A stretch of 64,000 bases of DNA from an uncultured Chitinophagaceae bacterium (lineage in GTDB: Bacteria; Bacteroidota; Bacteroidia; Chitinophagales; Chitinophagaceae). Positions 44,067 through 53,763 of the stretch are shown here, piece by piece (positions within the stretch are counted from its first letter, which is position 1; each line of letters opens with the position of its first letter). Below the pieces are notes generated by a model. That model was not told the DNA's origin and did not search any database. It was given only the letters and a program-made list of their open reading frames with translations. The stretch spans positions 186,001-250,000 of the forward strand of contig CAKZFX010000009.1 of assembly GCA_936908745.1 (NCBI GenBank), given 5' to 3'. A program made the position numbers and the translations under genes.

Positions 44067-47000
44067 TCAGAAATTAAGTTTTACTGAAAACCCATACGAA
44101 CGAAGGCTGGGCATCATGAAATAATCTATTCCCTGGAAATAGGTTTGCGTGTTCGCGGTCAGTTCAGGATCAAATGGCGCACGGCTGTATAACAGCAACA
44201 GGTTGCGGCCAATCAATGAAACATGTATCCCTTTGATGTATTTACCGATTCTTTTCACCGGCACATCATATGTAAGAGAGGCTTCTGCCAAACGCACGTT
44301 GGTAGCGCTGTAAGTATACATAGAAGCAATACCGCCAGATGCGCCCGCACCTACTACTGAATAGTATTCTTTAGCAGGAACAGGACGGCCATTTACCAGT
44401 GCACCGCCGTTATCACGGGCATCCGCTGATGCTTTAGACACACCAAACGCATCCATGATAGCTTGTGTATTGGATACAACGATACCACCTACACGACCAG
44501 TGAAGAGCACATTCAGACCCAAACCTTTCCAGCCGAAAGTATTACCCCAGCTTAGGTTGTATTTAGGATTGCTGTTGCCGGCAAATACAAATTTGTTAGG
44601 CTCTGCCACTACAGTTTGTGAACTTGGATCTACGTAGATAGCGCCATGCTCATCTATTCTCAATGTGTTTACATAGATATCACCCATTGAACCACCTTCT
44701 TTCAGCACCATTTTATAGCTGCCGGTTCCGGTGAGGTCCATTTCTTTCAGTGATAATACTTCGCCTGTAACCGGGTTGGTCCAGCCTGGCAGCATTTCCA
44801 CGATCTTATTTTCATTCAATGAATATGTAGCGTAAGTGTTCCAGCTGAATGCACCGAATTTCTTATTATACTTTGCTGACAATTCGATACCCTGGTTGTC
44901 TATTCTTCCCGCATTTACATATACGCTGGTAAAACCAGAAGCAGATGACAACGGCAGGTTGAAGAATTGATTGTACGTTCTTGATTTATATACCGTAGCA
45001 TCTATACGCAACGCTCCTTTGAATAAAGCCGCATTGATACCCGCTTCAAATGATTTGGTCAGCTCTGCCTGCAATGCCGGGTTAGGCATTCTTGTTTGTG
45101 TGGCAGGGAAACCACCCGCGATCGGGTAAGTAGGGATAGCCAGCAATGGCTCAGGTTCATTACCCACTTCGGTATAAGCAGCACGTACTTTCAGGTATGA
45201 TAAAACGCTTGACCTCATTTTCAACAAGTCTGTAATGATAGCCGATACACCCGCAGAAGGATAGGAATACGATTTGCTTTTGGTACCTGCCAATGCAGAT
45301 GCCCAATCCTGTCTCATGGTAAGATCAAGAAAAAGCATATTCTGGTAACCTAATTGTGCCGTTCCGAAAACAGATTGTTTTTGACGCTGGTAACCACTCT
45401 GGCGGAAATCAGAAGTCAACTGGTTGATGTTGGCATACGTATAAAGGTTAGCAACACCTAACAGTTTACCACCATACAGGTAATCATCATACTGGATGTC
45501 TTCAATAGCGCCACCAATGTTGGCGGCTAATGTGAAGTCGGTGCCAAATGATTTATTGATGTTCGCTAATGCCTCACCATATATTTGGCGGTTGTTGATG
45601 GTTTGTAATGAATAGAAACCATTTTCTGAAGCAAACAACTCGTTAGTTGAAGCCGCATATTTTCTTTCGGCCTTATCATTTGATTTATCCAGTTTTACAC
45701 GACCGGAAAGATCGATCCAGTCAGCCAGTTTATAACGCAGTGACAACGTAGTCATGTAACGCTCTTTTTTATTCTTAAAGATGTCACGCTGCGTGATCCA
45801 GTACGGATTTTGCATCATCAGACCGTTATCGCCGAAGATATCCTGCCATGCCTGTGTCATCAGGTTGCGGGAAGGATTATATCTTTCAAACGCTTTGGCT
45901 TTGCTGAAATCATCGCCCGGGGGAAACAGGTATACAGGTACCAGCGGGTTGAAATACTGGCCTTGTGAAATCATATTCTGTTCATCTACCAAACCAGCCA
46001 TAAAGCTCACATCCATGTTCATTTTTCCATTGAGGAACGTAGACGTGTTACGAACCGTAAAGTTGGAACGGGTAAATTCGTTATTAGGAATAATACCTTT
46101 TGAATCGGCATGACCTAATGAAAGGTAGGTCTGGTTTTTATCAGAACCCGTAGAGAAACTCAACGATGTATTATTAGTAACACCTGTCTGGAAGAAGTCT
46201 TTTGGATGATAGCTTGAAGGCGTTGATAATTTTTCGCCCCAGCTATAGTAGCTGCCTATTTCTGACAAGCCGTACGTGTTCTGGAATTTAGGCAACAATA
46301 ATGGGTCAGAGAAAGCTGTACCATGCGTTACACTCAAAGCCGTTCTGTCTTTCTGTCCTTTTTTAGTAGTGATGATGATCACACCGTTGGCCGCAGAACC
46401 ACCATATAAGGCAGCAGCAGCAGGGCCACTCAGTACAGATAAACTCTCGATATCTTCAGGGTTCAGGTTGGCAACAAAGTCACCGGTTTGGCCTGCACCA
46501 GAGAAAATATCTTCCGCTTGTCCGCGGATATTATTGGGCATCGGGATACCATCAATTACATAAAGGGCATTGTTATTTCCCAGGATGGATTTGGTACCTC
46601 TTAATACCACACGGGCAGAAGCACCCATACCAGCAGCAGAACTGTTGATAGTGGCACCGGCGATTTTACCAACAAGGCTGTTTACAAAGTTGCCATTGTT
46701 TACACCGCTGATATCACCCGCTTTTATTTCCTGTACGTTATACGTAAGTGTCTTTGCTTTTTTAGAAATACCCAGGGCCGTTACTACCACCTGCTCGATC
46801 TCTCCCACCACTTTCTCCAAAGAAATTTCCAGCGACGTACGTCCACCCAAAGCAATTTCAGTAGCCGTGTAGCCTACATAAGAGATCAACAGCACATGAT
46901 CCGGTTGTGCATTGATGGTGAAGCGTCCTTCCGCATTTGTCTGCACAGAAGTACGTGTGCCTTTGATGGTAACGGTGGCGCCTTCCAGCGGCGTACCATC

Positions 47001-47540
47001 TGATCCACGCACCACCCCTTTTACTTCGATCGGTAATGGTTCGCTGACCGTTGCTTCCGGCGTAACCGATTTGCTGTTGGACGCAGCATCGATTTCCCTT
47101 GCGGTGATAAAGATGGTGCGGCTGTGGATTTCATAACCCACCGGCTGGTTACGCAATGCGGCTGAAAGGAATTCGCTCAGCGGCATATTATTGACTGAAA
47201 TGGAAACGGGTTTCACATCTTTCAGCAATTCTTTGTTGGCAAACACCGTAAAGCCGGTTTGGGACTCAATGGCTTTGAACACTTTGGTAATAGCAACATT
47301 CTTTCCGGAGAAAGTGATGCTTTGGGAAAATGTTTTAGCCTGCGCATTGAGCAAGCCTGCCAGTAAAAAAATGATCGTCAGCTTCATAACTAACAGTGCC
47401 TGTCTTGCCGGCAGGCTGGGTTTGGTGGTGAACAACCGAAACTGCCGGGTCATCTTTTGCGCGGGCCTGCAAGTAAGGACGGCCGCGGAAGGGAAACAGG
47501 AGACGACAGCGTTCCGGTCACAAAGAGCAGTTTTTTGCAT
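44067..47540 (-). CDS. SusC/RagA TonB-dependent transporter with STN domain
   Basis: 1157 aa. Same architecture as 30970-34422: n-region (MQKTALCDRNAVVSC...), signal MKLTIIFLLAGLLNAQA, STN domain (FSGKNVAITKVFKAIESQTGFTVFA-type, about 75-150), carboxypeptidase-regulatory-like domain (GVVRGSDGTPLEGATVTIKGT), plug (LVGKIAGATINSS, ALYVIDGIPMPN) and barrel ending FSVKLNF. It imports the glycan freed by the neighbouring GH18 enzyme and signals to the FecR at 47689-48879. The plug and STN are closer to its paralogue than the extracellular loop regions. Confidence 0.93.
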   Translation of the reverse strand: MQKTALCDRNAVVSCFPSAAVLTCRPAQKMTRQFRLFTTKPSLPARQALLVMKLTIIFLLAGLLNAQAKTFSQSITFSGKNVAITKVFKAIESQTGFTVFANKELLKDVKPVSISVNNMPLSEFLSAALRNQPVGYEIHSRTIFITAREIDAASNSKSVTPEATVSEPLPIEVKGVVRGSDGTPLEGATVTIKGTRTSVQTNAEGRFTINAQPDHVLLISYVGYTATEIALGGRTSLEISLEKVVGEIEQVVVTALGISKKAKTLTYNVQEIKAGDISGVNNGNFVNSLVGKIAGATINSSAAGMGASARVVLRGTKSILGNNNALYVIDGIPMPNNIRGQAEDIFSGAGQTGDFVANLNPEDIESLSVLSGPAAAALYGGSAANGVIIITTKKGQKDRTALSVTHGTAFSDPLLLPKFQNTYGLSEIGSYYSWGEKLSTPSSYHPKDFFQTGVTNNTSLSFSTGSDKNQTYLSLGHADSKGIIPNNEFTRSNFTVRNTSTFLNGKMNMDVSFMAGLVDEQNMISQGQYFNPLVPVYLFPPGDDFSKAKAFERYNPSRNLMTQAWQDIFGDNGLMMQNPYWITQRDIFKNKKERYMTTLSLRYKLADWIDLSGRVKLDKSNDKAERKYAASTNELFASENGFYSLQTINNRQIYGEALANINKSFGTDFTLAANIGGAIEDIQYDDYLYGGKLLGVANLYTYANINQLTSDFRQSGYQRQKQSVFGTAQLGYQNMLFLDLTMRQDWASALAGTKSKSYSYPSAGVSAIITDLLKMRSSVLSYLKVRAAYTEVGNEPEPLLAIPTYPIAGGFPATQTRMPNPALQAELTKSFEAGINAALFKGALRIDATVYKSRTYNQFFNLPLSSASGFTSVYVNAGRIDNQGIELSAKYNKKFGAFSWNTYATYSLNENKIVEMLPGWTNPVTGEVLSLKEMDLTGTGSYKMVLKEGGSMGDIYVNTLRIDEHGAIYVDPSSQTVVAEPNKFVFAGNSNPKYNLSWGNTFGWKGLGLNVLFTGRVGGIVVSNTQAIMDAFGVSKASADARDNGGALVNGRPVPAKEYYSVVGAGASGGIASMYTYSATNVRLAEASLTYDVPVKRIGKYIKGIHVSLIGRNLLLLYSRAPFDPELTANTQTYFQGIDYFMMPSLRSYGFSVKLNF

Positions 47541-47608
47541 ACTTTTGCCTTGGTTTGTTTTAGTAAATCAATGTTTAGCGACTTTGTATTTCATTATCCA
47601 AACCGTTG

Positions 47609-47633
47609 CCGCCCGGATGGCCGTCCGTGGCGG
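47609..47633. repeat. FecR-SusC intergenic hairpin, copy 2
   Basis: CCGCC (47609-47613) with GGCGG (47629-47633) and inside it CGGA (47614-47617) with TCCG (47624-47627), followed by a T run on the plus strand. It corresponds to 34513-34541, with sequence CGGACGGC-ATCCGGGCGGC shared on the coding strand. Confidence 0.6.
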
Positions 47634-47688
47634 TTTTTGTTGGATAATACGTATCTACAGTTTTTCGTAACTTTGTAGTATAATCCTG

Positions 47689-48879
47689 TCAGGGCAACAC
47701 CACTAATCTCTTTCCATCCTCTACCCTGAAATGCACATTCGATTTTTCCAAACCTCTTAACACGGCTGATAAAGGAAGGTCTTTCCCCATCTTTCCAAAA
47801 AACTCCAGTTTGGGAATATTTTTTTCATACACCACATCGATATCATACCAGCGTTCTAACTGGCGCATCACTTCCTGTAAGCTGGCATCCTCGAAGTTGA
47901 ACACGCCGTTTTTCCATGCCATCACTTTTTCAATGTCCACGCTGTTCTTCAACTGGATTATATTGCCAAGAACATATTTCGCCTGCTGGCCCGGTTTCAA
48001 CAATAAATTACCACCCTTGCTTTTCACCTGTACAGAACCTTCTAATAAAGTGGTATTAACACTTTCTTCGTTGTCGTAAGAGTTGATGTTGAAATGTGTA
48101 CCCAACACTTCCACGGTCGTTTCTGCATCAATCCTAACCCTGAAAGGCATGGCTTCGTTGCGGGCTACTTCAAAATAAGCTTCGCCGGTTATCTGTACTT
48201 CTCTTTTGGTTCCGGTGAATACAGTCGGGTAGCGGATAGACGAAGCGGCATTCAGCCAAACTTTAGAACCATCCGGTAATACCAATTGAAACTGGCGGCC
48301 TTTGGGCGTAGCCATTGTATTGTAGCCCACTTCTGTAACAGGCGATTGACCGGCATCATATACCAGTTGCCCGTTTTTCATCATTACTTTTGTTCCGTTT
48401 TGCATGGTCACTAAGCCATTGCCCATGCTATCGAGTACGACTGTGCTGCCATCTTCCAGTGTAAGGATCGCACCATCTTTGCCCGGCTGAATATCTTGTG
48501 GCGTTGCCTGTGCGATTGGCTCGTTTGTATTTGCAGCCGACTGGTTATTTTTTAAAAGGAAAAATGCACCTGTGCCTAACAGTAAAATGATAACTGCCGC
48601 ATAGCGCCACCATTTTTGGCCAAACAGGGAAACAACAGGCGTTTGCTGTTGCTCTTCTGCAAAAATCAATGGCAGCCTTGCTTCCAGTTTGGAAATAACT
48701 TCCGGATGCAATTCTTCGGCCTGGCCCGACTGCTGCAGTTGCTGTAAAATCAGCCCTGCGGCTTGAGGATCAAGGTTGCCGGTTCCCAGCCATTGAACTA
48801 ATTGCTCCGCATCGCCCGGAAGAAGTTTTCCTTCCAGCAACCGGCTAAACAAGACATCATGTGATACTTTTTCAGGCAC
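47689..48879 (-). CDS. FecR family anti-sigma factor
   Basis: 396 aa, GTG start at 48879. Cytoplasmic N-terminus with helical VSHDVLFSRLLEGKL segment, membrane helix (WWRYAAVIILLLGTGAFFLL, about 88-107), FecR domain (GRQFQLVLPDGSKVWLNAA) and DUF4974-like C-terminus (FNFEDASLQEVMRQLERWYD). From the membrane helix onward it is strikingly similar to 34583-35761, but its sigma-facing N-terminal part is different. That fits each FecR recognising only its own sigma factor. Confidence 0.92.
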   Translation of the reverse strand: MPEKVSHDVLFSRLLEGKLLPGDAEQLVQWLGTGNLDPQAAGLILQQLQQSGQAEELHPEVISKLEARLPLIFAEEQQQTPVVSLFGQKWWRYAAVIILLLGTGAFFLLKNNQSAANTNEPIAQATPQDIQPGKDGAILTLEDGSTVVLDSMGNGLVTMQNGTKVMMKNGQLVYDAGQSPVTEVGYNTMATPKGRQFQLVLPDGSKVWLNAASSIRYPTVFTGTKREVQITGEAYFEVARNEAMPFRVRIDAETTVEVLGTHFNINSYDNEESVNTTLLEGSVQVKSKGGNLLLKPGQQAKYVLGNIIQLKNSVDIEKVMAWKNGVFNFEDASLQEVMRQLERWYDIDVVYEKNIPKLEFFGKMGKDLPLSAVLRGLEKSNVHFRVEDGKRLVVLP

Positions 48880-48946
48880 TTGCGTCAGATTTAATAAATA
48901 AATAACGCAGATGAAACCTCGATGGGGGGATTGAGGGAGTAAGTTT

Positions 48947-49552
48947 TTACAAAAAAGGTAAAATAAGCAGCAAAGTGAAGATCAGCTCACGCGGGGAGTC
49001 AACATGACTGATAATATAGTTACGTATGGATTTATTGGCGAGGCCGAGGTATTCCTTCACGGTAAAGGGTGAAATACCCATGTCTTCGGCGGCTTTCTTA
49101 TAGGTATAGCCTTCTTCTTTTACCAACCGGTAGGCTTTCTTTTGTTGCGGCGGCAGGTGTTCAATCGCCTGGTGGATCAGGCCACGGGATTGTTGCTGTT
49201 GCAGCATTTCTTCCGCATCGGCGGTTTCGTCTATTTCCGTAGTGGCTGACCTGAATTTTTCAAACAGCACATGGTCTTTTTTGAGCTTGCGGAAAAAATC
49301 GTGGACAAGATGCTGTGCAATACGGTAGATATAGCCTTCAAAGTTTTCGCCGAGGCCTTTACAATCTCTTTTTTGCCAAACCCTTGTAAACAGTTCCTGC
49401 ACCAGTTCCTCTGTGGCAACCGGGTCGTGGAGCATCTTTAATATATTAGTATAGAGATGGGGGCTGTAATACCTATATAAGGCAGTAAATGCATCCTGGT
49501 TACCAGATTGCATTGCACTAATCAGGTGTGGTTCATTAGGTAGTTTATGCAT
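48947..49552 (-). CDS. ECF RNA polymerase sigma-70 factor, upstream PUL
   Basis: 201 aa from ATG 49552 (MHKLPNEPHLISAMQSG); the longer frame to 49639 has an unlikely hydrophobic leader. Region 2 (ILKMLHDPVATEELVQELFTRVWQKR) and region 4 (LPPQQKKAYRLVKEEGYTYKKAAEDMGISPFTVKEYLGLANK) are present, with a hydrophobic C-terminal tail (LIFTLLLILPFL). It shares little sequence with the other locus's sigma although the rest of the two loci are similar, suggesting separate promoter sets. It is the first gene of the 29.6-kb minus-strand block. Confidence 0.9.
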   Translation of the reverse strand: MHKLPNEPHLISAMQSGNQDAFTALYRYYSPHLYTNILKMLHDPVATEELVQELFTRVWQKRDCKGLGENFEGYIYRIAQHLVHDFFRKLKKDHVLFEKFRSATTEIDETADAEEMLQQQQSRGLIHQAIEHLPPQQKKAYRLVKEEGYTYKKAAEDMGISPFTVKEYLGLANKSIRNYIISHVDSPRELIFTLLLILPFL

Positions 49553-49671
49553 GGCCAAGCAGCTTCTAAGCAGAGTTACAAGAACTAAAAATAAGGGAAA
49601 AACATTAAACCTCATAAACCCGCAAACACAGATATACACATGAAATGTGAATCTTTACCCATCTGATGGTT

Positions 49672-49705
49672 TTTTAGAACAGCCCATTTTCAATCTTTAT
49701 CTTTG
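49672..49705 (+). promoter_or_regulatory. Promoter of the Gfo/Idh/MocA-sugar transferase operon
   Basis: TATCTTTG at 49698-49705 is a perfect TAnnTTTG -7 box, 17 bases before the ATG at 49723. A TTTTAG at about 49672-49677 stands at the right distance for a degenerate -33 box. Confidence 0.55.
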
Positions 49706-49722
49706 AGAATTAATCATTTCGT

Positions 49723-50700
49723 ATGCTAAAAGTTGGTGTTTTCGGGGTAGGCCATTTGGGGAAATTTCATCTGAATAACTGGAAAGAAATTGCGGGTGTG
49801 GAAATCGTGGGCTTTTATGACCCGCATGATGACACCGCCAAAGAGGTATCGGAAAAATATCAGCTCCCCCGTTTCCTCGATGCCGCCACGCTGATGGATG
49901 CCTGCGATGCGATCGACGTGGTGGCCCCCACAACCTACCATTTTGACCTTTGCGAAAAAGCGATCAAGAAAGGCAAACATATTTTTGTAGAGAAGCCATT
50001 GGCCAACACAATGGAAGAAGCCCGTCAACTGGTGAATCTGGCCAAAGAATCGGGGATCAAATTCCAGGTGGGACATGTGGAACGTTTTAATCCTGCATTC
50101 CTTGCAGTGAAAGATCTGCAATTAAACCCGATGTTTATCGAAGTTCATCGTTTGGCCCAGTTCAATCCAAGAGGAACGGAAGTGAGCGTCATCCTCGACC
50201 TGATGATACATGATATCGACATCATTTTAAGTATTGTAAAAAGTGATGTAAAAAACATTTCGGCCAGCGGCGTGGGTGTGATGACAGAAACACCCGACAT
50301 TGCCAACGTTCGTATTGAATTTCATAATGGCTGCGTAGCCAATCTTACTTCTTCCCGCATCTCGATGAAGAAAATGAGAAAAGTGCGTTTGTTCCAGAAA
50401 GATTCCTATATCGGTATTGATTTCCTGAATAAGAAAGCCGAGATCATCAAGATGAAAGAGGCGCAGGATTCCAATGTATTTGCATTTGATATTGAAACGC
50501 CGACAGGCAAGAAAACAATTGCGATGGCCAACCCGGTTGTGCCGGAAGTGAATGCGATTAAAATGGAACTGGAAGAATTTAAAAAAGCGATTGAGAACAA
50601 CACTAAAACAGTCGTGTCAGAAATAGATGGGCTGATGGCGATGGATGTAGCCCACCAGATATTGAAGAAGATAGGCCACAATGTTATTACACAAGGATGA
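49723..50700 (+). CDS. Gfo/Idh/MocA family oxidoreductase
   Basis: 325-aa NAD(P)-dependent sugar oxidoreductase. N-terminal Rossmann fold with GVFGVGHLG (G8, G10, G13) and an acidic end of the second strand (VGFYDPHDD). The EKPL motif (E90-K91-P92) characteristic of the family is present. A C-terminal substrate domain has DLMIHDIDIILSIV, the position of the usual catalytic histidine. Substrate is unknown. The last four bases overlap the sugar-transferase gene (ATGA), so a role in making a nucleotide sugar or glycan for envelope polysaccharide is plausible. Confidence 0.9.
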   Translation: MLKVGVFGVGHLGKFHLNNWKEIAGVEIVGFYDPHDDTAKEVSEKYQLPRFLDAATLMDACDAIDVVAPTTYHFDLCEKAIKKGKHIFVEKPLANTMEEARQLVNLAKESGIKFQVGHVERFNPAFLAVKDLQLNPMFIEVHRLAQFNPRGTEVSVILDLMIHDIDIILSIVKSDVKNISASGVGVMTETPDIANVRIEFHNGCVANLTSSRISMKKMRKVRLFQKDSYIGIDFLNKKAEIIKMKEAQDSNVFAFDIETPTGKKTIAMANPVVPEVNAIKMELEEFKKAIENNTKTVVSEIDGLMAMDVAHQILKKIGHNVITQG

Positions 50701-52115
50701 AGTCCGGCAAACAGATATCCATTGCATGGTATGTGATAACTGATTTTATCGCAGCTTCTCTGGCATGGGGTCTGTTCTTTTTTACCCGCAAGGCTTTACT
50801 CAATGAAACGATCACTGATAACGGCCAGTTGCAAACAGATTATAAGTTTTGGCTGGGCATTACATTGATCCCCGCCTGCTGGCTGATCTTTTATACATTG
50901 ATCGGTACTTACCGTTCGCTCTATAAAAAATCCCGTTTTTTTGAATTCACGACTACGATCGTATGCAGCCTGATCGGTTGTATCATTTTATTTTTTGCAT
51001 TTATCCTTGACGATGCAAAAGACAACTATACCTATTATTATCGTGCTTTTTTTGTTTTGTTTGGTTATCACTTTGTATTTACACTGATCGCACGATTGAG
51101 CTGGCTGGGCTATGTAAAAAAACAGTTACTGAACGGCGATGTATTTTTTAATACGCTGATGGTGGGCAGCCAGGATAATGCGATCCATATTTATAAGCAA
51201 ACAGAACGCAACCTCAAAGACGGCGGCTATCGCTATGCAGGTTTTGTAACTACGGATGGACATGGCAAAAATGGCATCAACCGCCTGACAGCAAAACTCG
51301 GGACCGTTGATGAACTCGAAACTATCATTGAGCAGCATTCGGTAAAACTCGTGGTGTTGGCATTGGAAAGAAGCGAACAGAATTTATTGGAAAAGATCAT
51401 CAATCGCTTAAGCGAAAAAGATGTGGAAATAAAAATTCAGCCCAATACATTAGACATCCTTTCCGGTTCGGTAAAAACGAGCAGCGTGATGGGCGCAGCA
51501 TTGATCGATCTGCAAACAGGATTGATGCCGGAATGGCAACAAAATATTAAACGGGTGGTGGATACCTGTATGGCATTTGTCGGGCTGCTGTTGCTTTCTC
51601 CTCTCCTTTTATATGTCGCTATCCGTGTACGTTTGTCATCCAAAGGCCCGATCATTTATTCGCAGGAGCGCATTGGCTACAAGGGCAAACCCTTCAGGCT
51701 GTATAAATTCCGTTCCATGCACAGCGATGCAGAAAAAGAAGGCCCTGCTTTATCATCGGATCATGATCCACGCATCACCCGCTGGGGCAAAGTGATGCGC
51801 AAATGGCGGCTGGATGAGCTGCCACAACTCTGGAATATTTTATCGGGTGAAATGAGCCTGGTGGGCCCAAGACCCGAGCGTCGTTTTTATATAGACCAGA
51901 TCACCGAACGCTTCCCGTATTATAAATATTTATTGAAAGTAAAACCCGGTTTGACAAGCTGGGGCATGGTGCAGTTTGGCTATGCGGAAAACGTGGACGA
52001 AATGATCGAACGCAGCCAGTTTGACCTGTTGTATATTGAGAATATTTCATTGGCACTGGACTTCAAGATCATGCTGCATACACTTCGTATTATTTTGAAA
52101 GGAAAGGGTAAATAA
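50697..52115 (+). CDS. Polyprenyl-phosphate sugar transferase (WbaP/WcaJ-like)
   Basis: 472 aa, initiating glycosyltransferase for exopolysaccharide or lipid-linked glycans. Four membrane helices (about 10-28, 48-68, 82-104, 117-137) precede a nucleotide-binding-like domain (TLMVGSQDNAIHIYKQ). A further helix near 284-305 leads into the bacterial sugar transferase domain (PIIYSQERIGYKGKPFRLYKFRSM, RWRLDELPQLWN-type KWRLDELPQLWNILSGEMSLVGPRPE). It acts at the inner membrane, moving a sugar-1-phosphate to undecaprenyl phosphate. It is translationally coupled to the upstream oxidoreductase. Confidence 0.92.
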   Translation: MKSGKQISIAWYVITDFIAASLAWGLFFFTRKALLNETITDNGQLQTDYKFWLGITLIPACWLIFYTLIGTYRSLYKKSRFFEFTTTIVCSLIGCIILFFAFILDDAKDNYTYYYRAFFVLFGYHFVFTLIARLSWLGYVKKQLLNGDVFFNTLMVGSQDNAIHIYKQTERNLKDGGYRYAGFVTTDGHGKNGINRLTAKLGTVDELETIIEQHSVKLVVLALERSEQNLLEKIINRLSEKDVEIKIQPNTLDILSGSVKTSSVMGAALIDLQTGLMPEWQQNIKRVVDTCMAFVGLLLLSPLLLYVAIRVRLSSKGPIIYSQERIGYKGKPFRLYKFRSMHSDAEKEGPALSSDHDPRITRWGKVMRKWRLDELPQLWNILSGEMSLVGPRPERRFYIDQITERFPYYKYLLKVKPGLTSWGMVQFGYAENVDEMIERSQFDLLYIENISLALDFKIMLHTLRIILKGKGK

Positions 52116-52161
52116 CTCCCGATTCTGGATATAAGATTTTAAATTTGAAAAAACGATTCTA

Positions 52162-53736
52162 TTGAAAAAGAAAATCTGTCTTTTAGTACTTATCCAGTGT
52201 GCATGGTTAGCTACTTTTTGCCAGTACTGGCAGCAAGAAGTCGATTACAAGATCGACGTAGCACTGAATGATAATAACCACACGCTGAAAGGAAACATCA
52301 GTATTGATTATACAAACAACTCGCCTGATGAGCTGACGTATATCTGGTTTCACCTGTGGCCCAATGCGTATAAAAATGAAACCACCGCGTATGCCAAACA
52401 GATCTTTCGTGAGAAAGACGGGAAAAAACGCTGGAAGGACATGAAAGATAAAGGCTCATTGGAAGGATTGGATTTTACTGTCAATGGGCAAAAGCTGAAA
52501 ACAGAAACCGATGCACAGAATATTGATGTGATGAAAGTGTTTTTAGCAAAACCATTAAAGACCGGTGAAAAAGTTACGATCACCACCCCTTTCTTTGTAA
52601 AGATTCCTTCGTACGCTTCCCGTTCGGGCCATATTGACCAGTCCTATATCATTTGTCAATGGTATCCAAAACCTGCGGTGTATGACCGCAAAGGATGGCA
52701 CCCGCTCCCTTATTTAGACCAGGGAGAATTTTACAGTGAGTTTGGCAGCTTTGATGTCAGCATCACGGTGCCTTCTGCTTATGTGATCGGCGCCACCGGC
52801 ACATTGCAAAATGCAGACGAACTGGCAAAGTATAAAGAGTTGGGAAAGAACAACAATGTTGCGGCTAACAAAGTCATCAAATATAAAACGACAAGCACAG
52901 CACCTGTAAAAACGTTGCAATACAAAGGCAGCAATATCCATGACTTTGCATGGTTTGCCGATAAAGAATTCGTGGTGCGTTACGATACAGCGCAACTGGG
53001 TTCAGGCAAAGTGATTGACGTATTTACCTATGGTTATGAAAAAGGGAATAAACATTGGCAAAAAAGCGTGGACTATGTAGAAGATGCCATCCGTTTTTAT
53101 TCTACCTCTATCGGGGAATATCCTTACCCTGTGGCACAAGCGGTGGAAGGACCTGCTAACGTAATGTCGGGCGGTATGGAATACCCGATGATCACATTGA
53201 TCACAAGCCCTGATGCGGATGAAGAAAGAATGGATGCGGTGATCACACACGAAGTGGGCCACAATTGGTTTTATGGCATTTTGGGCAGCAATGAAAGAGA
53301 ACATGCATGGATGGACGAAGGCATCAACTCTTATTACCAATTCCGTTACGAAGCTATTAAATACAGGGCCAACAGCATTTTTGGCGACGCTATACCTGCT
53401 GAATTAAAATCAAGAACATTGCCTGATTTCTTAGCGGCTGTATATGGCGCTATGTCGTCTATACCCATGGAAGAACCGATTGAAACACCATCGGCCGACT
53501 TCCCGGATAAGGACACCTATGGAACGGTGGCTTATATCAAAACAGCGATCTGGTTATATATTGTTGAACTGACTATCGGGCAGGAGAAACTTGACCAGGC
53601 GATCAAAGCTTATTATGATCAATGGAAGTTCAAACATCCGTACCCGGAAGACATGAAAACTGTTTTTGAAAAAGAACTGAAGATAGGGTTTGATGACTTG
53701 TTTGGCTTATTGAATCATAAGGGCAAGTTTGAATAA
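52162..53736 (+). CDS. M1 family metallopeptidase, exported
   Basis: 524 aa with signal peptide (MKKKICLLVLIQCAWLATFC). The zinc site is complete: H363-E364-x-x-H367 in ITHEVGHNW and E386, 19 residues later, in WMDEGINSYY. The GGMEYP segment takes the place of the GAMEN motif. No ATG is available; the TTG at 52162 is the best start, and a TAAATTTG at 52140-52147 could be a -7 box. The tandem neighbour at 53764 is a longer paralogue. Substrate is unknown; an aminopeptidase role in the periplasm is likely. Confidence 0.87.
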   Translation: MKKKICLLVLIQCAWLATFCQYWQQEVDYKIDVALNDNNHTLKGNISIDYTNNSPDELTYIWFHLWPNAYKNETTAYAKQIFREKDGKKRWKDMKDKGSLEGLDFTVNGQKLKTETDAQNIDVMKVFLAKPLKTGEKVTITTPFFVKIPSYASRSGHIDQSYIICQWYPKPAVYDRKGWHPLPYLDQGEFYSEFGSFDVSITVPSAYVIGATGTLQNADELAKYKELGKNNNVAANKVIKYKTTSTAPVKTLQYKGSNIHDFAWFADKEFVVRYDTAQLGSGKVIDVFTYGYEKGNKHWQKSVDYVEDAIRFYSTSIGEYPYPVAQAVEGPANVMSGGMEYPMITLITSPDADEERMDAVITHEVGHNWFYGILGSNEREHAWMDEGINSYYQFRYEAIKYRANSIFGDAIPAELKSRTLPDFLAAVYGAMSSIPMEEPIETPSADFPDKDTYGTVAYIKTAIWLYIVELTIGQEKLDQAIKAYYDQWKFKHPYPEDMKTVFEKELKIGFDDLFGLLNHKGKFE

Positions 53737-53763
53737 ACTATACTGCTAACTAAACCACATCTT

